A stretch of DNA of 64,000 nt from Phenylobacterium sp. (GTDB lineage Bacteria > Pseudomonadota > Alphaproteobacteria > Caulobacterales > Caulobacteraceae): NCBI RefSeq assembly GCF_030651185.1, contig NZ_JAUSCJ010000029.1, forward strand, positions 1 to 64,000, given 5' to 3'. The stretch's first letter is position 1. Every line of letters starts with the position of its first letter. This document shows positions 9,513 through 18,544 of this stretch, one piece after another. The translations under genes were made by a program, and so were the position numbers. The notes beneath the pieces are model-generated. The model was not told the origin of the DNA and ran no database searches. It saw only the letters and a program-made list of their open reading frames with translations.

Positions 9513-9884
9513 TCAATTTTCCTCCCATGACAGCCGGACTCTCTACGCCGGTCCGGTCTGTCAGCATTCGCCACGCAAAGATCTTGGCCTGGAACCCGCA
9601 GCGGCTGTCCCAGCAGACGTCACGGTCACGCCGCGATCTAGAGTCTGTCAACGGATGGCGATATGTGAACGCTGTTCACTCAGTCGTTTTTTGAATGTAA
9701 TGTGGCGCAAATACCAAGGGTCTTTGAGCCTTCCGTAGCGGCATGAACGCCTGATTTCGCAAGGGATGGGCGAGTTTTTGATCGCCCGGACGGCGAATGC
9801 GGCCAACCGGCTGTCGCCCGGAGAGCACAGCGCAACGCGTCGCGGCGTCGCGCCGGTCTTCCGATTTGGACACGCCTGACGCAT
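9513..9884. other. Intergenic region between divergent receptor and queC genes
   Basis: About 370 bp without a supported gene; it must contain the divergent promoters. On the minus strand there is a TTGACA hexamer (9646-9651), a good -35 match, although the hexamer 17 bp downstream is a poor -10. A palindrome lies just upstream of it. On the queC side I see no clear riboswitch; preQ1 riboswitch features were not recognised. Confidence 0.5.
9665..9679. promoter_or_regulatory. Operator-like palindrome upstream of the second receptor
   Basis: GTGAAC-GCT-GTTCAC is a perfect 6-bp dyad with a 3-nt centre. It lies 14 bp upstream of the TTGACA hexamer on the minus strand. A looser relative, GTGAA-N8-TTCAC containing GCTGTT, occurs at 6503-6520 upstream of the other receptor gene. 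The spacing would suit an activator or repressor site; the cognate regulator is unknown. Confidence 0.4.
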
Positions 9885-10616
9885 ATGGACCCGATGAGCC
9901 AAACTTCCCGCGCCCTCGTGCTGTTTTCCGGCGGCCAGGACTCCAGCGTCTGCCTGGCCTGGGCCCTGGATCGGCACGACCACGTCGAGACGGTGGGCTT
10001 CGACTACGGCCAGCGTCACGCGGTGGAGATGGCCCAGCGCAAGGTGGTGCGCGCCGCGATCGCGCAGCGCTTCCCGCGGTGGGCGGGCAAGCTGGGGGAG
10101 GATCATGTCCTCGACCTCACCGGCTTCGGCGCCGTCGGCGAGACCGCCATGACCACTGAGCGGGCCTTCGAGATCAGCGACAAGGGGCTGCCCAACACCT
10201 TCGTGCCCGGCCGCAACCTGGTGTTCCTGACCTATGCCGCGGCCCTGGCCGACCGCCGCAAAGCCCGCTTCCTGGTGGGTGGCATGTGCGAGACCGACTT
10301 CTCGGGCTACCCCGACTGCCGCCGTGACACCCTCGACGCTCTGCAGACCGCGCTGAACATGGGCATGGCGCAGGACTTCGTCATCGAGACCCCGCTGATG
10401 AAGCTGACCAAGGCGGAGACCTGGGCGCTGTCGAAGACCCTCGGCGGCGAGGCTCTGGTGGAGCTGATCGTCGCCGACAGCCACACCTGCTACCGCGGCG
10501 AGCGCGGCGAACTGCACGCCTGGGGCCATGGCTGCGGCGACTGCCCGGCCTGCGACCTGCGGGTGAAGGGCTGGAACGAATGGGTCGCCGCCGGCCGTCC
10601 GGAGCTGGCCCTGTGA
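9885..10616 (+). CDS. queC: 7-cyano-7-deazaguanine synthase QueC
   Basis: A 243-aa protein that converts 7-carboxy-7-deazaguanine to preQ0 using ATP and ammonia, on the way to queuosine in tRNA. The PP-loop SGGQDSS is at residues 15-21. The C-terminal zinc cluster is visible as CYRG plus [10 protein letters not shown] second ATG at 9894 (MSQTSR) is an equally good start. The gene begins a queC-queE-queD run: its TGA overlaps the GTG of queE, implying translational coupling. GTP cyclohydrolase (folE), which supplies the pathway, is not in the window. Confidence 0.95.
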   Translation: MDPMSQTSRALVLFSGGQDSSVCLAWALDRHDHVETVGFDYGQRHAVEMAQRKVVRAAIAQRFPRWAGKLGEDHVLDLTGFGAVGETAMTTERAFEISDKGLPNTFVPGRNLVFLTYAAALADRRKARFLVGGMCETDFSGYPDCRRDTLDALQTALNMGMAQDFVIETPLMKLTKAETWALSKTLGGEALVELIVADSHTCYRGERGELHAWGHGCGDCPACDLRVKGWNEWVAAGRPELAL

Positions 10617-11245
10617 GCTATTCGGTCAAGGAGATCTTCCTGACCCTGCAGGGGGAGGGGGGGCAGGCCGGCCGTCCCGCGGTCTTCTGCCGGTTCGCCG
10701 GCTGCAATCTCTGGTCTGGCCGCGAGCAGGACCGCGCCACCGCGGTCTGCACCTTCTGCGACACCGACTTCGTGGGCATGGACGGCGAGGGCGGCGGGCG
10801 CTTTCCCACGCCGGACGCCCTGGCCGACGCCGTGGCCGCCAAGTGGACAGGCGGCGCCGATAACCGCCTCGTGGTCTGCACCGGCGGCGAGCCGCTGCTG
10901 CAGCTCGACCCCGCCCTGATCGAGGCCCTGCATGCGCGGGGCTTCACCATCGCCCTGGAGACCAACGGCACCCTGGCCGCGCCGGCCGGCGTCGACTGGA
11001 TCTGCGTCAGCCCCAAGGCCCACGCCCCTGTCGTGCAGCGCACGGGGCAGGAACTGAAGCTGGTCTTCCCGCAGGCGGGCGTCGATCCGGCCGCCTTCGA
11101 AGCGTGGGATTTCGAGCGGTTCCTGCTGCAGCCGATGGATGGTCCGGCGCGGGTGGAAAACACCCAGGCGGCGATCGCCTATTGCCTCGCCCACCCTCAG
11201 TGGCGTTTAAGCGTCCAAACCCACAAATACCTCGGTATTCCCTAA
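10613..11245 (+). CDS. queE: 7-carboxy-7-deazaguanine synthase QueE
   Basis: A 210-aa radical SAM enzyme that contracts 6-carboxytetrahydropterin to 7-carboxy-7-deazaguanine. The start is a GTG overlapping the queC stop (GTGA), giving [16 protein letters not shown], the canonical QueE opening. The [4Fe-4S] cysteines follow the CX14CX2C spacing (C in FAGCN, then CTFC), the long-loop variant seen in E. coli-type QueE instead of the common CX3CX2C. TGGEPL (SAM-binding GGE motif) follows near residue 100. It sits between queC and queD in one operon. Confidence 0.93.
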   Translation: MSYSVKEIFLTLQGEGGQAGRPAVFCRFAGCNLWSGREQDRATAVCTFCDTDFVGMDGEGGGRFPTPDALADAVAAKWTGGADNRLVVCTGGEPLLQLDPALIEALHARGFTIALETNGTLAAPAGVDWICVSPKAHAPVVQRTGQELKLVFPQAGVDPAAFEAWDFERFLLQPMDGPARVENTQAAIAYCLAHPQWRLSVQTHKYLGIP

Positions 11246-11280
11246 GCCGCGCCAGCGTTTGGCGACGCCAAAGACAGCTC

Positions 11281-11652
11281 ATGACCGCCCCGATTTTCGA
11301 GATCACCAAGGCCGCGACCTTCGACGCGGCGCACTACTTTGAAGACGGGCCGGAGCACCGGCCCTATTCGAGGCTGCATGGCCACTCGTTCAAGGTGGAG
11401 GCCACCGTGCGCGGCAAGCCGCAGGAGCCGGTGGGCTGGGTCGCCGACCTGGCCGACCTGGACTCAGCCCTGCGCGCCGTGGCCGCCGAACTGGATCACG
11501 GTCTGCTCAACGAGAAGCCCGGCCTCGAACGCCCGACCCTGGAACACCTCTGCCTCTATTTCGCCGAGCGCCTGAAGGTCCCGTTCCCGGGCCTCTGCCG
11601 CATCGTGGTCTCGCGGCCGACCATCAGCGAGAGCTGCGCGCTGAACCTCTAA
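11281..11652 (+). CDS. queD: 6-carboxytetrahydropterin synthase QueD-like protein
   Basis: A 123-aa protein of the PTPS/QueD fold that makes 6-carboxytetrahydropterin from dihydroneopterin triphosphate. Zinc ligands His18, His33 and His35 (AAHYF, LHGHSF) are present, as are the Asp72-His73 pair (LDHGLL) and substrate-binding Glu117 (TISES). The nucleophilic Cys, normally four residues before the HGH motif, is Tyr29 here (YSRLHGH), and the alternative PTPS-III Glu at minus two is Arg. The chosen ATG at 11281 gives family-length protein; upstream codons in frame are not conserved-looking. Position in the que operon supports the role despite the missing residue. Confidence 0.87.
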   Translation: MTAPIFEITKAATFDAAHYFEDGPEHRPYSRLHGHSFKVEATVRGKPQEPVGWVADLADLDSALRAVAAELDHGLLNEKPGLERPTLEHLCLYFAERLKVPFPGLCRIVVSRPTISESCALNL

Positions 11653-12350
11653 GGCCGGAGCCACCGGAACGCCCGGCCGATGAAGGCCTGGCCGTCGGAG
11701 GAGACGGGCGGCGCGTGGGCCATCAGCACTCGTTCCGCGGGCCAGGCCAGGATCCGCTGCCGGGCGGCGCGGGCCAGCCGGCGATTGACGAAGGCGTTGC
11801 GGAACTTGCGGGGAACCGCGGGCTCGGAGCTGGTCATCAGGTCCAGCCGGGCTACCAGGGCGCGCCAACCTCTGAACCAACCTGGACTGAACTGCTGGAT
11901 CAGGTCGGTGAACAGAACCGTGCGGCTGCCGCGATGGAAGAACACAACCTCGGTTGTGATCAGGTTGCCGCCGAAGACCACCTGATCGATCTCGTCGGCC
12001 CATTCGCCGGAAGGGGCGTCGCCGAGCTCGCCATCGAAGCTCAGGTCCTTGCGCTGACGGCGCAGGCCGGGAGCGCCGTAGAGCTTGGCGGCGGGATAGG
12101 CCCTTCGCCATTCCGCCAGGAAGGTGTGGTGCAGAGCGTTGGGCGCGATGAGGTATCGCACCTCGCCCAGGTCATCGACCGCCGCGCCCAGTGCGTCTGA
12201 AAGGGCGACCGGAGACCAGACAAACAGCGCCCCGCCGGCCAGCCGGATCACCGCCATGCGCGTGGGGTAGTGGAAGCCCGCCGCCGCCGTGACGGTCGGG
12301 CCGCTGGCGATCCAGATCTCCGGGGCGAATTGTTCCAGCATCGCAACCAT
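11649..12350 (-). CDS. DUF4336 protein (metallo-beta-lactamase-like fold)
   Basis: A 233-aa protein. The opening LEQFAPEIWIASGP, the central LIAPNALHHTFLAEW and the late VLFTDLIQQF are typical of DUF4336 proteins, which look like degenerate metallo-beta-lactamase folds. The HHTF and DLI segments replace the classic HxHxDH motif, so hydrolase activity is uncertain. It is convergent with queD, and the two stop codons overlap by four bases. No function is established for the family as far as I know. Confidence 0.7.
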   Translation of the reverse strand: MVAMLEQFAPEIWIASGPTVTAAAGFHYPTRMAVIRLAGGALFVWSPVALSDALGAAVDDLGEVRYLIAPNALHHTFLAEWRRAYPAAKLYGAPGLRRQRKDLSFDGELGDAPSGEWADEIDQVVFGGNLITTEVVFFHRGSRTVLFTDLIQQFSPGWFRGWRALVARLDLMTSSEPAVPRKFRNAFVNRRLARAARQRILAWPAERVLMAHAPPVSSDGQAFIGRAFRWLRP

Positions 12351-12404
12351 TAATCGACCCTCGTCAGGCTGGCCCGCGCGCCGGCGTCTTCAGGTTCGTT
12401 CTCG

Positions 12405-12635
12405 CTAGCGCCCTCGGCGGTCGTCGCGCTCGGCGTCCTCGTCGTCGCGGCTGTCGCCGGGGATGATGGCGCGGCCGGCCATGCCCACGCCCTTGGCGGT
12501 CATGCCCACAGCGCCGGCGGTGACGCCCACGGCGGTGCCCACCACGGCGCCCGCGGCCATGGCGATGCAGCCGGCCTGGGAGAGCCCGAGCGCGGCGAGG
12601 AGGGCCGCGGTCGCGGCGGTGCGGGCGATGGTCAT
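12405..12635 (-). CDS. Small glycine/alanine-rich lipoprotein
   Basis: Started at MTIART (ATG at 12635) it is 76 aa: a signal peptide with lipobox LSQAGC, then a Gly/Ala/Val-rich segment (about 35 residues) resembling a glycine-zipper, and a charged Asp/Arg tail. Such proteins are usually anchored in the envelope. An upstream in-frame start at 12674 would add 13 polar residues before the signal and is less likely. The function is unknown. Confidence 0.6.
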   Translation of the reverse strand: MTIARTAATAALLAALGLSQAGCIAMAAGAVVGTAVGVTAGAVGMTAKGVGMAGRAIIPGDSRDDEDAERDDRRGR

Positions 12636-12712
12636 GCTGGGGTCCCCGGGTGGTCGCTCAGGGTTAACCCGCAATGGCTACCAAATGATGGCGAGCCGTG
12701 TCCGGCGGCGAA

Positions 12713-13222
12713 TTAGAGCTTCAGCGCCCGGGGCTTGGGGCCGTCAGCCGCGCGGCGGTGGGGACCGTCATAGTTGGGGTCCACCTTGCGGCGGCGGTCG
12801 GGGCCGAAATAGTCGTCGGTGCGGATATAGGGGCGCGGATGGTCGATGATCTTCTGCAGCCGGTCCAGGACGCCGCGCGCGGTGAGCGGCTTGGCCAGGA
12901 ACTCATTGACCCCCACGTCGCGGGCCTCGCTGATCCGGCGCATGGTCGAGTGGCCGGTGATCATGATGACCGGGGCCATCTGGTTGGGGCTGTCGGGGGA
13001 ATTGCGCAGCAGCCGCACGAAGTCGATCCCGTCCAGGGGCTCCATGGCCAGGTCGGTCAGGACGATGTCGATGGGATGGGCCCGCATCTGCTGCAGCGCC
13101 TCGGCCCCGTCGCCGGCCTCGTAGATGTTCTGCAGGCCGACCGCGCGCAGGACCTCCGACAACAGCACCCGCATGTGGTGGTTGTCGTCGACGACCAGGA
13201 TCTTGAGGACTTCAAGCCGCAC
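12713..13222 (-). CDS. Single-domain response regulator with GPDRRR tail
   Basis: A 169-aa protein. Residues 1-125 form a complete receiver: DD in VVDDN, phosphoacceptor Asp57 in VLTDLAMEPLDG, Thr/Ser in ITGHS and Lys in LAKPL. The remaining 45 residues are a basic tail with two similar motifs, FGPDRRRK and DGPHRRA. There is no DNA-binding domain, so output is probably by protein contact. The arginine-rich GPxRR motif recurs in alphaproteobacterial regulators; its partner is not known to me. No kinase is adjacent. Confidence 0.82.
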   Translation of the reverse strand: MRLEVLKILVVDDNHHMRVLLSEVLRAVGLQNIYEAGDGAEALQQMRAHPIDIVLTDLAMEPLDGIDFVRLLRNSPDSPNQMAPVIMITGHSTMRRISEARDVGVNEFLAKPLTARGVLDRLQKIIDHPRPYIRTDDYFGPDRRRKVDPNYDGPHRRAADGPKPRALKL

Positions 13223-13413
13223 GGAGTTGGAGTTCGCCCTACAATCTAACCGAGAAAACGGACGCTGCGCCGGCTGGAAAGATCAGGGGCGGCGGCGCGG
13301 AAGGCGCTCAGATACCGGCGTTGAACGCGTTCGGTCAACGGCCAATAAGGCTTTGGGATCAGATCGATCGTAGCGCCGTGTCGTCAAGCTTGGCGCCCCG
13401 GCCAAACTAAGCG

Positions 13414-14535
13414 TCAGCGGTCCGCTACTTTACCGGGTAAGTGCGCACCGCCACCCGTTTGGGCCCGGTGTCGCAGGAAGGCATCGGCCAGGACGCAGGC
13501 GGTCATCGCCTCCACCACCGGTACGGCGCGCAGGCCCACGCAGGGGTCGTGGCGGCCCTTGGTGCGCAGGTCGATGTCGTCGCCGGCCTCGTTGATGGAC
13601 TGGCGCAGGGAGAGGATGGAGGAGGTCGGCTTGAAGGCCACCCGCGCCACCACCGATTGTCCCGTGGAGATGCCGCCCAGGATGCCGCCGGAGCTGTTGG
13701 ACAGGAACATCGGGCCGTCATTGCCCATGCGCATCTCGTCGGCGTTCTCTTCGCCGGAGAAGGCGGCCGAGGCGAAGCCCGCGCCGACCTCGACACCCTT
13801 GGCGGCGTTGATGGACATCAGGGCGCCGGCCAGTTCGGCGTCGAGCTTGCCATAGATCGGCGCGCCCCAGCCGGCGGGCACGCCGGTGGCCTCCACCTCG
13901 ACGATGGCGCCTGTGGACGAGCCCGACTTGCGCACGGTTTCCAGGTGCTCCTCCCAGACGCTGACCATCCCGGGGTCGGGGCACCAGAACGGGTTCTCGG
14001 TGGTCTGGTCCCAGTCGAACCGCGACCGGTCGATGGCGTGCGGCCCGATCTGCACCACCGCGCCGCGGATGGTGACGCCCTCCAGGATCTTGCGGGCCAC
14101 CGCGCCGGCGGCGACCCGGGCGGCGGTCTCGCGGGCCGAGGCCCGGCCGCCGCCGCGATAGTCCCGCACGCCGTACTTGGCGAAATAGGCGTAGTCGGCG
14201 TGGCCGGGGCGGAAGGCCTGGGCGATCTCGGAATAGTCGCGGCTGCGCTGGTCGACATTCTCGATGATCATCGAGATCGGCGTGCCGGTGGTGACCTGGC
14301 CGTCGGTGCGCTCGTCGGCGAACACGCCGGACAGGATCTTCACCGCGTCCGGCTCCTGGCGTTGGGTGACGAACTTGCCCTGGCCCGGCCGGCGTTTGTC
14401 GAGCCAGACCTGGACCTCTTCGGCGGTCAGCTGGATGTTGGGCGGGCAGCCGTCGACGACGCAGCCCAGGGCCGGACCATGGCTCTCGCCCCAGGTGGTC
14501 ACGCGGAACAGATGGCCGAAGCTGTTGTGCGACAT
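13414..14535 (-). CDS. aroC: Chorismate synthase
   Basis: A 373-aa protein catalysing the last shikimate step, 5-enolpyruvylshikimate-3-phosphate to chorismate, with reduced FMN. The three family signatures are present: [17 protein letters not shown] near the N-terminus, [14 protein letters not shown] followed by [11 protein letters not shown], and [21 protein letters not shown] near the C-terminus. Length is normal. It lies 33 bp downstream of the DnaJ-domain gene on the same strand, so the two are probably co-transcribed. Confidence 0.96.
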   Translation of the reverse strand: MSHNSFGHLFRVTTWGESHGPALGCVVDGCPPNIQLTAEEVQVWLDKRRPGQGKFVTQRQEPDAVKILSGVFADERTDGQVTTGTPISMIIENVDQRSRDYSEIAQAFRPGHADYAYFAKYGVRDYRGGGRASARETAARVAAGAVARKILEGVTIRGAVVQIGPHAIDRSRFDWDQTTENPFWCPDPGMVSVWEEHLETVRKSGSSTGAIVEVEATGVPAGWGAPIYGKLDAELAGALMSINAAKGVEVGAGFASAAFSGEENADEMRMGNDGPMFLSNSSGGILGGISTGQSVVARVAFKPTSSILSLRQSINEAGDDIDLRTKGRHDPCVGLRAVPVVEAMTACVLADAFLRHRAQTGGGAHLPGKVADR

Positions 14536-14568
14536 GGCGGCGCTTCTAACCGTGTGGGCCGTTTATGG

Positions 14569-15279
14569 CTAGGCCGCCCAGGCCGCGGCGAACCGCCGAA
14601 GCTGGGCGCGGGCGGCGGAGTCCCCGGTGGCGGCGTCGGCCGACAGCCGCAGGAACAGGTGACCCTGACGGTGGCGACCGCGGCTCGGCAGGCCCTGGCC
14701 CACCAGGCGGATCAGGCCGCGGTCGCAGGCTTTCTTGGTGATCCAGACCACCCGGCGGCCCAGCGGTGTCTCCACCCCGATGCGGCCGCCCTCGGCCAGC
14801 AGGCGCGGCTCGATCTTGACGGTGATCCACAGGTCGTCGCCGCGCACCAGCATCTCGCCGTCGCCGCGGATGGCGACCTCCAGCTCGGCCTCGCCCACGC
14901 GGACGGTGTCGCCGGCCCGCATCCCGGCGGGCAGCTCGATCTTCACCCGGCGACCGTCCGAGAGACGATGCTCCACCTTGCCGCCGGTCATGGCGATCAG
15001 CGGCGGGACCGACAGGGTGGGGGATGCCGCCATCGGCCGGGCCACCGTGGCCGGCGGCTGGCTGATCCGGTCGCGGGGGACCGGGGCGGTCTGCAGGATG
15101 TGATAGGCCTCCACCACTTCGCGGAAGCGCTCGGCGTCGCCGCCCTTGCGGTCGGGGTGGGCGCGCTTGGCGGCCTCGCGGAAGGCGCGGCGCAGTTCGG
15201 CGGGGCCGGCGAGGGGGCCAGCGCCCAGCACCTCGCGCGCCCGTTTCGCGCTCATCGTCGTGGGGTTCGCACCAGCCAT
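14569..15279 (-). CDS. J-domain protein (DnaJ/CbpA-like, short)
   Basis: A 236-aa protein. The J domain is at about residues 8-65 with the HPD motif (AHPDRKGG) needed to stimulate DnaK. A Pro-rich linker follows, then a single CbpA/DnaJ C-terminal-type beta domain (MRAGDTVRVGEAELEV, HLFLRL). There is no G/F-rich region or zinc finger, and only about one of the two usual C-terminal domains. It is likely a specialised DnaK co-chaperone located just upstream of aroC. Two start candidates exist: M1 at 15279 and M9 at 15255. Confidence 0.78.
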   Translation of the reverse strand: MAGANPTTMSAKRAREVLGAGPLAGPAELRRAFREAAKRAHPDRKGGDAERFREVVEAYHILQTAPVPRDRISQPPATVARPMAASPTLSVPPLIAMTGGKVEHRLSDGRRVKIELPAGMRAGDTVRVGEAELEVAIRGDGEMLVRGDDLWITVKIEPRLLAEGGRIGVETPLGRRVVWITKKACDRGLIRLVGQGLPSRGRHRQGHLFLRLSADAATGDSAARAQLRRFAAAWAA

Positions 15280-15360
15280 CGGCGACAGTCTTAGGAAGAC
15301 GCGGTCAATGGGGGGTTAAGCCCCTGACGGATCGGCGGCCTCTGCGCTATATGCGGAGCC

Positions 15361-16026
15361 ATGAGCGACAAGCCCTTCATTCCCGCCTCGCCGACCGAGG
15401 ACGACTACGTCCGCAGCGTCACGGAGGCCGCGCCGCTTCCGCTGTTGTCGGAGGAGGATCCCATCTCCCTCTTCAACGCCTGGCTGACCGAGGCCCTGGG
15501 CAAGGAGCTGAACGACGCCAACGCCATGGCGCTGGCCACCGCCGACGCCGACGGCCTGCCCGACGTGCGCATGGTGCTGCTGAAGGACGCCGATGAGCGT
15601 GGCTTCGTCTTCTATTCCAACGAGCAGAGCGCCAAGGGCCGGGAGCTCGCCACCAATCCGCAGGCCGCCCTGCTGTTCCACTGGAAGTCCCTACGCCGCC
15701 AGGTGCGGGTGCGCGGGCCCGTCTCCCACGTCAGCGACGCCGAGGCCGACGCCTATTGGGCCACCCGCGCCAGGCCGGCTCAGATCGGCGGCTGGGCCTC
15801 CCAGCAATCGCAGGCCCTGCCCGACCGTCTGGCCCTGGAAAAACGCATCGCTGAGTACGGCCTGAAGTTCGGCCTGGGCAAGGTGCCCCGTCCGCCCCAT
15901 TGGCGCGGCTTCCGCATCACCCCCCACGTCATCGAGTTCTGGCGCGACCGGCCGTTCCGCCTGCACGAACGCCTGGTCTTCGTCCGCCAGGGCTCCGGCT
16001 GGACCACCCAGCGGCTCTATCCTTGA
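15361..16026 (+). CDS. pdxH: Pyridoxamine 5'-phosphate oxidase
   Basis: A 221-aa FMN-dependent oxidase that makes pyridoxal 5'-phosphate from PNP or PMP. Typical features are the FMN-binding [46 protein letters not shown] in the middle, and the conserved C-terminal RLYP. Length is standard. The TGA overlaps the TTG start of the following kinase gene, suggesting coupling. Confidence 0.95.
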   Translation: MSDKPFIPASPTEDDYVRSVTEAAPLPLLSEEDPISLFNAWLTEALGKELNDANAMALATADADGLPDVRMVLLKDADERGFVFYSNEQSAKGRELATNPQAALLFHWKSLRRQVRVRGPVSHVSDAEADAYWATRARPAQIGGWASQQSQALPDRLALEKRIAEYGLKFGLGKVPRPPHWRGFRITPHVIEFWRDRPFRLHERLVFVRQGSGWTTQRLYP

Positions 16027-17513
16027 CCGATCCGCAGGAAGCCGAGGTCGCCGCCTGGTTCGAGGCCAAGGCCGACCGCGCGATCGAGACGGCCTGCGCC
16101 CGGGTCTATCTGGCCGGCGACCAGGCCTTCAAGGTCAAGCGCCGGGTGGAGTTGGGCTATCTCGACTACTCCACCCTGGACCTGCGCCACTGGGCGCTGG
16201 AGCGCGAGCTGAGCTTCAACCGCGCCGCGGCCTCGGACATTTATCGTGCGGTGCGCAAGGTGACGCGGACGTCCGACGGCGGCCTGGAGCTGGACGGCGC
16301 CGGCGAGACCGTCGAGTTCGCCCTGGAGATGCGCCGTTTCGACGAGCATGCGGTCCTGGCCGCCCAGCCCTGGGCCGTCGACGGGGCGCTGGCCGACGCC
16401 CTTGGCCGCACGGTGGCCGGCTTCCATGCCAAGGCGTCGGTGCGCCCCGACGGCGGTGGCGGCAAAGCGCTGAAATACACCATCGACTCCAACGCCCAGC
16501 TGCTGAGGGGCCTCGCCCCGCGCCTGGGCGCCGACCGGGTCGAGCAGGCGGTGACCGCCACCGAGGCTGAATACCAACGCCTGGAGCCCCTGCTGGACGC
16601 CCGCCGCGCCGCAGGCTTCGGCCGCCACTGCCACGGCGATCTGCACCTGGGGAACATCCTGTTGGAGGGCGGCAAGCCCATCCTCTTCGACTGCATTGAG
16701 TTCAACGACGTGCTGTCGGAGATCGACGTCCAGTACGACCTGGCCTTCCTGCTGATGGACCTGCAATTCCGCCGGCGCTCCGACGCCGCGGTGCGCACGC
16801 TCTCGGCCTATTTCGATCAGGCCGCCCGCGGCTGGGGCGACGCGCTGCGCGAGGGCCTCGCCGCCCTGCCGCTGATGCTGTCGGTGCGCGCCGCCGTCCG
16901 CGCCCATGTCTGCGCCTATAGCGGCGATGACGCCGGCGCGATCGCCTATCTCGACGCCGCGATCGCCCACCTGACACCGGTGGCGCCCAGCCTGGCCGCC
17001 GTCGGCGGCCTTTCAGGCACCGGCAAGTCCACCTTCGCCCGCCTGATCGCGCCCGGCCTCGGCGCCTCGCCGGGCGCCGTGGTCCTGCGCACCGACGAAA
17101 TCCGCAAGCGGCTGCTGGGGGTGGCGCCGGACGCCAGGCTCTCCAGCGCGGTCTATTCGCCGGCCTTCTATCAGGAGGTCTACGACACGATGTTCGCCGA
17201 CGCCCGCGCCTTGCTGGGGGCCGGCCGCGCGGTGGTCCTGGACGCCACCTTCATCGCGCCCGAGCTGCGGGCTCGCGCCGAGGCGCTGGCCGCCGAGATG
17301 GGTGTGACCTTCCACGGCGTCTGGCTGGAAGCGCCCACCGACATCCTCGCCGCCCGCATCGACGGCCGGACCGACGACGCCTCGGACGCCACCCAGGCGA
17401 CGCTGCAGATGCAGCTCGACCGCGACATCGGCGAGGTGGCCTGGACCCATGTCGATGCGTCGGGTCCGGCCGAGGACTCCGCCGAGGCCTGGTCGATCCG
17501 CTACGCCCGCTAG
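16023..17513 (+). CDS. Fused aminoglycoside-phosphotransferase-like and P-loop kinase protein
   Basis: A 496-aa protein if started at the TTG overlapping the pdxH stop (TTGA). The longer frame from 15900 would run inside pdxH and is unlikely. Residues 1-310 form an APH/choline-kinase-like domain with Brenner motif HGDLHLGN (His204) and FDCIEFND. Residues 320-496 form a separate AAA/zeta-toxin-like kinase domain with P-loop GLSGTGKST (Lys335). This arrangement matches the bifunctional COG2187/COG0645 family. The substrates are unknown; small-molecule phosphorylation is likely, and antibiotic resistance should not be assumed. Confidence 0.82.
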   Translation: MTDPQEAEVAAWFEAKADRAIETACARVYLAGDQAFKVKRRVELGYLDYSTLDLRHWALERELSFNRAAASDIYRAVRKVTRTSDGGLELDGAGETVEFALEMRRFDEHAVLAAQPWAVDGALADALGRTVAGFHAKASVRPDGGGGKALKYTIDSNAQLLRGLAPRLGADRVEQAVTATEAEYQRLEPLLDARRAAGFGRHCHGDLHLGNILLEGGKPILFDCIEFNDVLSEIDVQYDLAFLLMDLQFRRRSDAAVRTLSAYFDQAARGWGDALREGLAALPLMLSVRAAVRAHVCAYSGDDAGAIAYLDAAIAHLTPVAPSLAAVGGLSGTGKSTFARLIAPGLGASPGAVVLRTDEIRKRLLGVAPDARLSSAVYSPAFYQEVYDTMFADARALLGAGRAVVLDATFIAPELRARAEALAAEMGVTFHGVWLEAPTDILAARIDGRTDDASDATQATLQMQLDRDIGEVAWTHVDASGPAEDSAEAWSIRYAR

Positions 17514-17586
17514 CACAAGGCGGACACCTCATTTTGAGGCTGCGTACGGACGTCGCAGGCGAGAGCCGATTCATCCTCTGTTAGTC

Positions 17587-17604
17587 ACGACCCCGCAGGG
17601 TCGT
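17587..17604. repeat. Short perfect hairpin before the signalling pair
   Basis: ACGACCC and GGGTCGT form a 7-bp stem with a CGCA loop, 26 bp upstream of the ATG at 17630. No T run follows, so it is a weak terminator candidate for the upstream gene or a leader structure. Confidence 0.35.
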
Positions 17605-17629
17605 CGAACGAAATTCGGAGATCGATGTT

Positions 17630-18022
17630 ATGGGTGCGCAGGCACAGACGGTGGAGGTCCTTGAGGCCGGCGTGTCCAGCATGGTGGGCGTCCTGGCCTG
17701 GGAGATCGAACTGGCCGGCGCCCGCTGCATGAAGCTCGACACCCTGGTGGGCGAGCTGATGCATATCCTGCCCCTGGAGCACCGCGAGAAGCTGGTGGAG
17801 GGGATGCACACCGTCGACCTTCTGGGCCAGCAGCTCACCGCGCTTTCCACCTTCGCCCGCAATCTCAGCGGCGAAATTCCCGAGACCCTCATGGCGCCGG
17901 TTCAGGACGCCCTGGGGGACATAACCCTGGGGGCCTTGGCCGACCGGATGTTCAGCGCCCTGGGCGGTGAGGAGAAGGGGCTCAACGACGGCGATGAGGC
18001 GGGAGATCTTGACCTCTTCTAG
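17630..18022 (+). CDS. Helical hypothetical protein paired with an atypical receiver
   Basis: A 130-aa protein that I do not recognise at family level. It is predicted mostly alpha-helical, with a repeating hydrophobic pattern (EHREKLVEGMHTVDLLGQ) and an acidic C-terminus ending DLDLF. There is no signal peptide or membrane segment. It lies 36 bp upstream of a response regulator on the same strand, so a role in the same signalling path is plausible. His78 in the central helix could be a phosphotransfer residue, but this is speculation. Confidence 0.6.
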   Translation: MGAQAQTVEVLEAGVSSMVGVLAWEIELAGARCMKLDTLVGELMHILPLEHREKLVEGMHTVDLLGQQLTALSTFARNLSGEIPETLMAPVQDALGDITLGALADRMFSALGGEEKGLNDGDEAGDLDLF

Positions 18023-18058
18023 ACCCGGCCCCGTTCCCCAGAACCAAGGCGATCGCCG

Positions 18059-18502
18059 ATGAATCCCGATCTCAAGGACCGCCGCATCGTCGTGTGCGAC
18101 AGCGATCGAACCGTCCTGGAACTGTTGCAGATCCGGCTGGACCTGGCCGGTTGCCACACCTTCGTGGCCCGGACCGGCGCCGTGGCGCTGGAGACCATCA
18201 GGGCCATGCGGCCCCACGCCCTGCTGCTGGAGCTCAACCTGCCGGAAATGGACGGCTTCGAGGTGCTGCGCACGCTCAATCCGCGCGGCGAGGGCATCGC
18301 CTTCCCGGTGCTGGTCATGGGCAAGAAGCTGGCGCCGGCGGACATTCAGCGCGCGGTGGGTCTCGGCGCCCGCGACGTCCTCATCAAGCCCTTCAGCGGG
18401 GCCGACGTGCTGGAGCGGGTCGCCCGGCAGTTCCGCCGCGCCGCGGCTCCCGCGCGTCCGGCGGGCGCGGTCGCTCAGGTGGCTCGGGCGGCGTCGGCCT
18501 AG
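18059..18502 (+). CDS. Atypical receiver-domain protein with Glu in place of phospho-Asp
   Basis: A 147-aa single receiver domain with an Ala/Arg-rich tail. The phosphoacceptor position aligns to Glu58 (LLLELNLPEMDG) where Asp is expected. The acidic pair is reduced to Asp14-Ser15 (VCDSD). The conserved Lys is kept in LIKPFSG. A Glu at this site often mimics the phosphorylated state, so the protein may be constitutively active or respond to something other than phosphorylation. It probably forms an operon with the 130-aa gene upstream. Confidence 0.8.
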   Translation: MNPDLKDRRIVVCDSDRTVLELLQIRLDLAGCHTFVARTGAVALETIRAMRPHALLLELNLPEMDGFEVLRTLNPRGEGIAFPVLVMGKKLAPADIQRAVGLGARDVLIKPFSGADVLERVARQFRRAAAPARPAGAVAQVARAASA

Positions 18503-18544
18503 CGGTCGCTTCACATACGGTTCGCCCGCCGCCATGGTGGAGGG

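Noticed and set aside
16023..17513. Reading the APH-like kinase as an aminoglycoside resistance gene
   Set aside because: The fold is shared by many small-molecule kinases; fusion to a P-loop kinase and coupling to pdxH point to a metabolic role.
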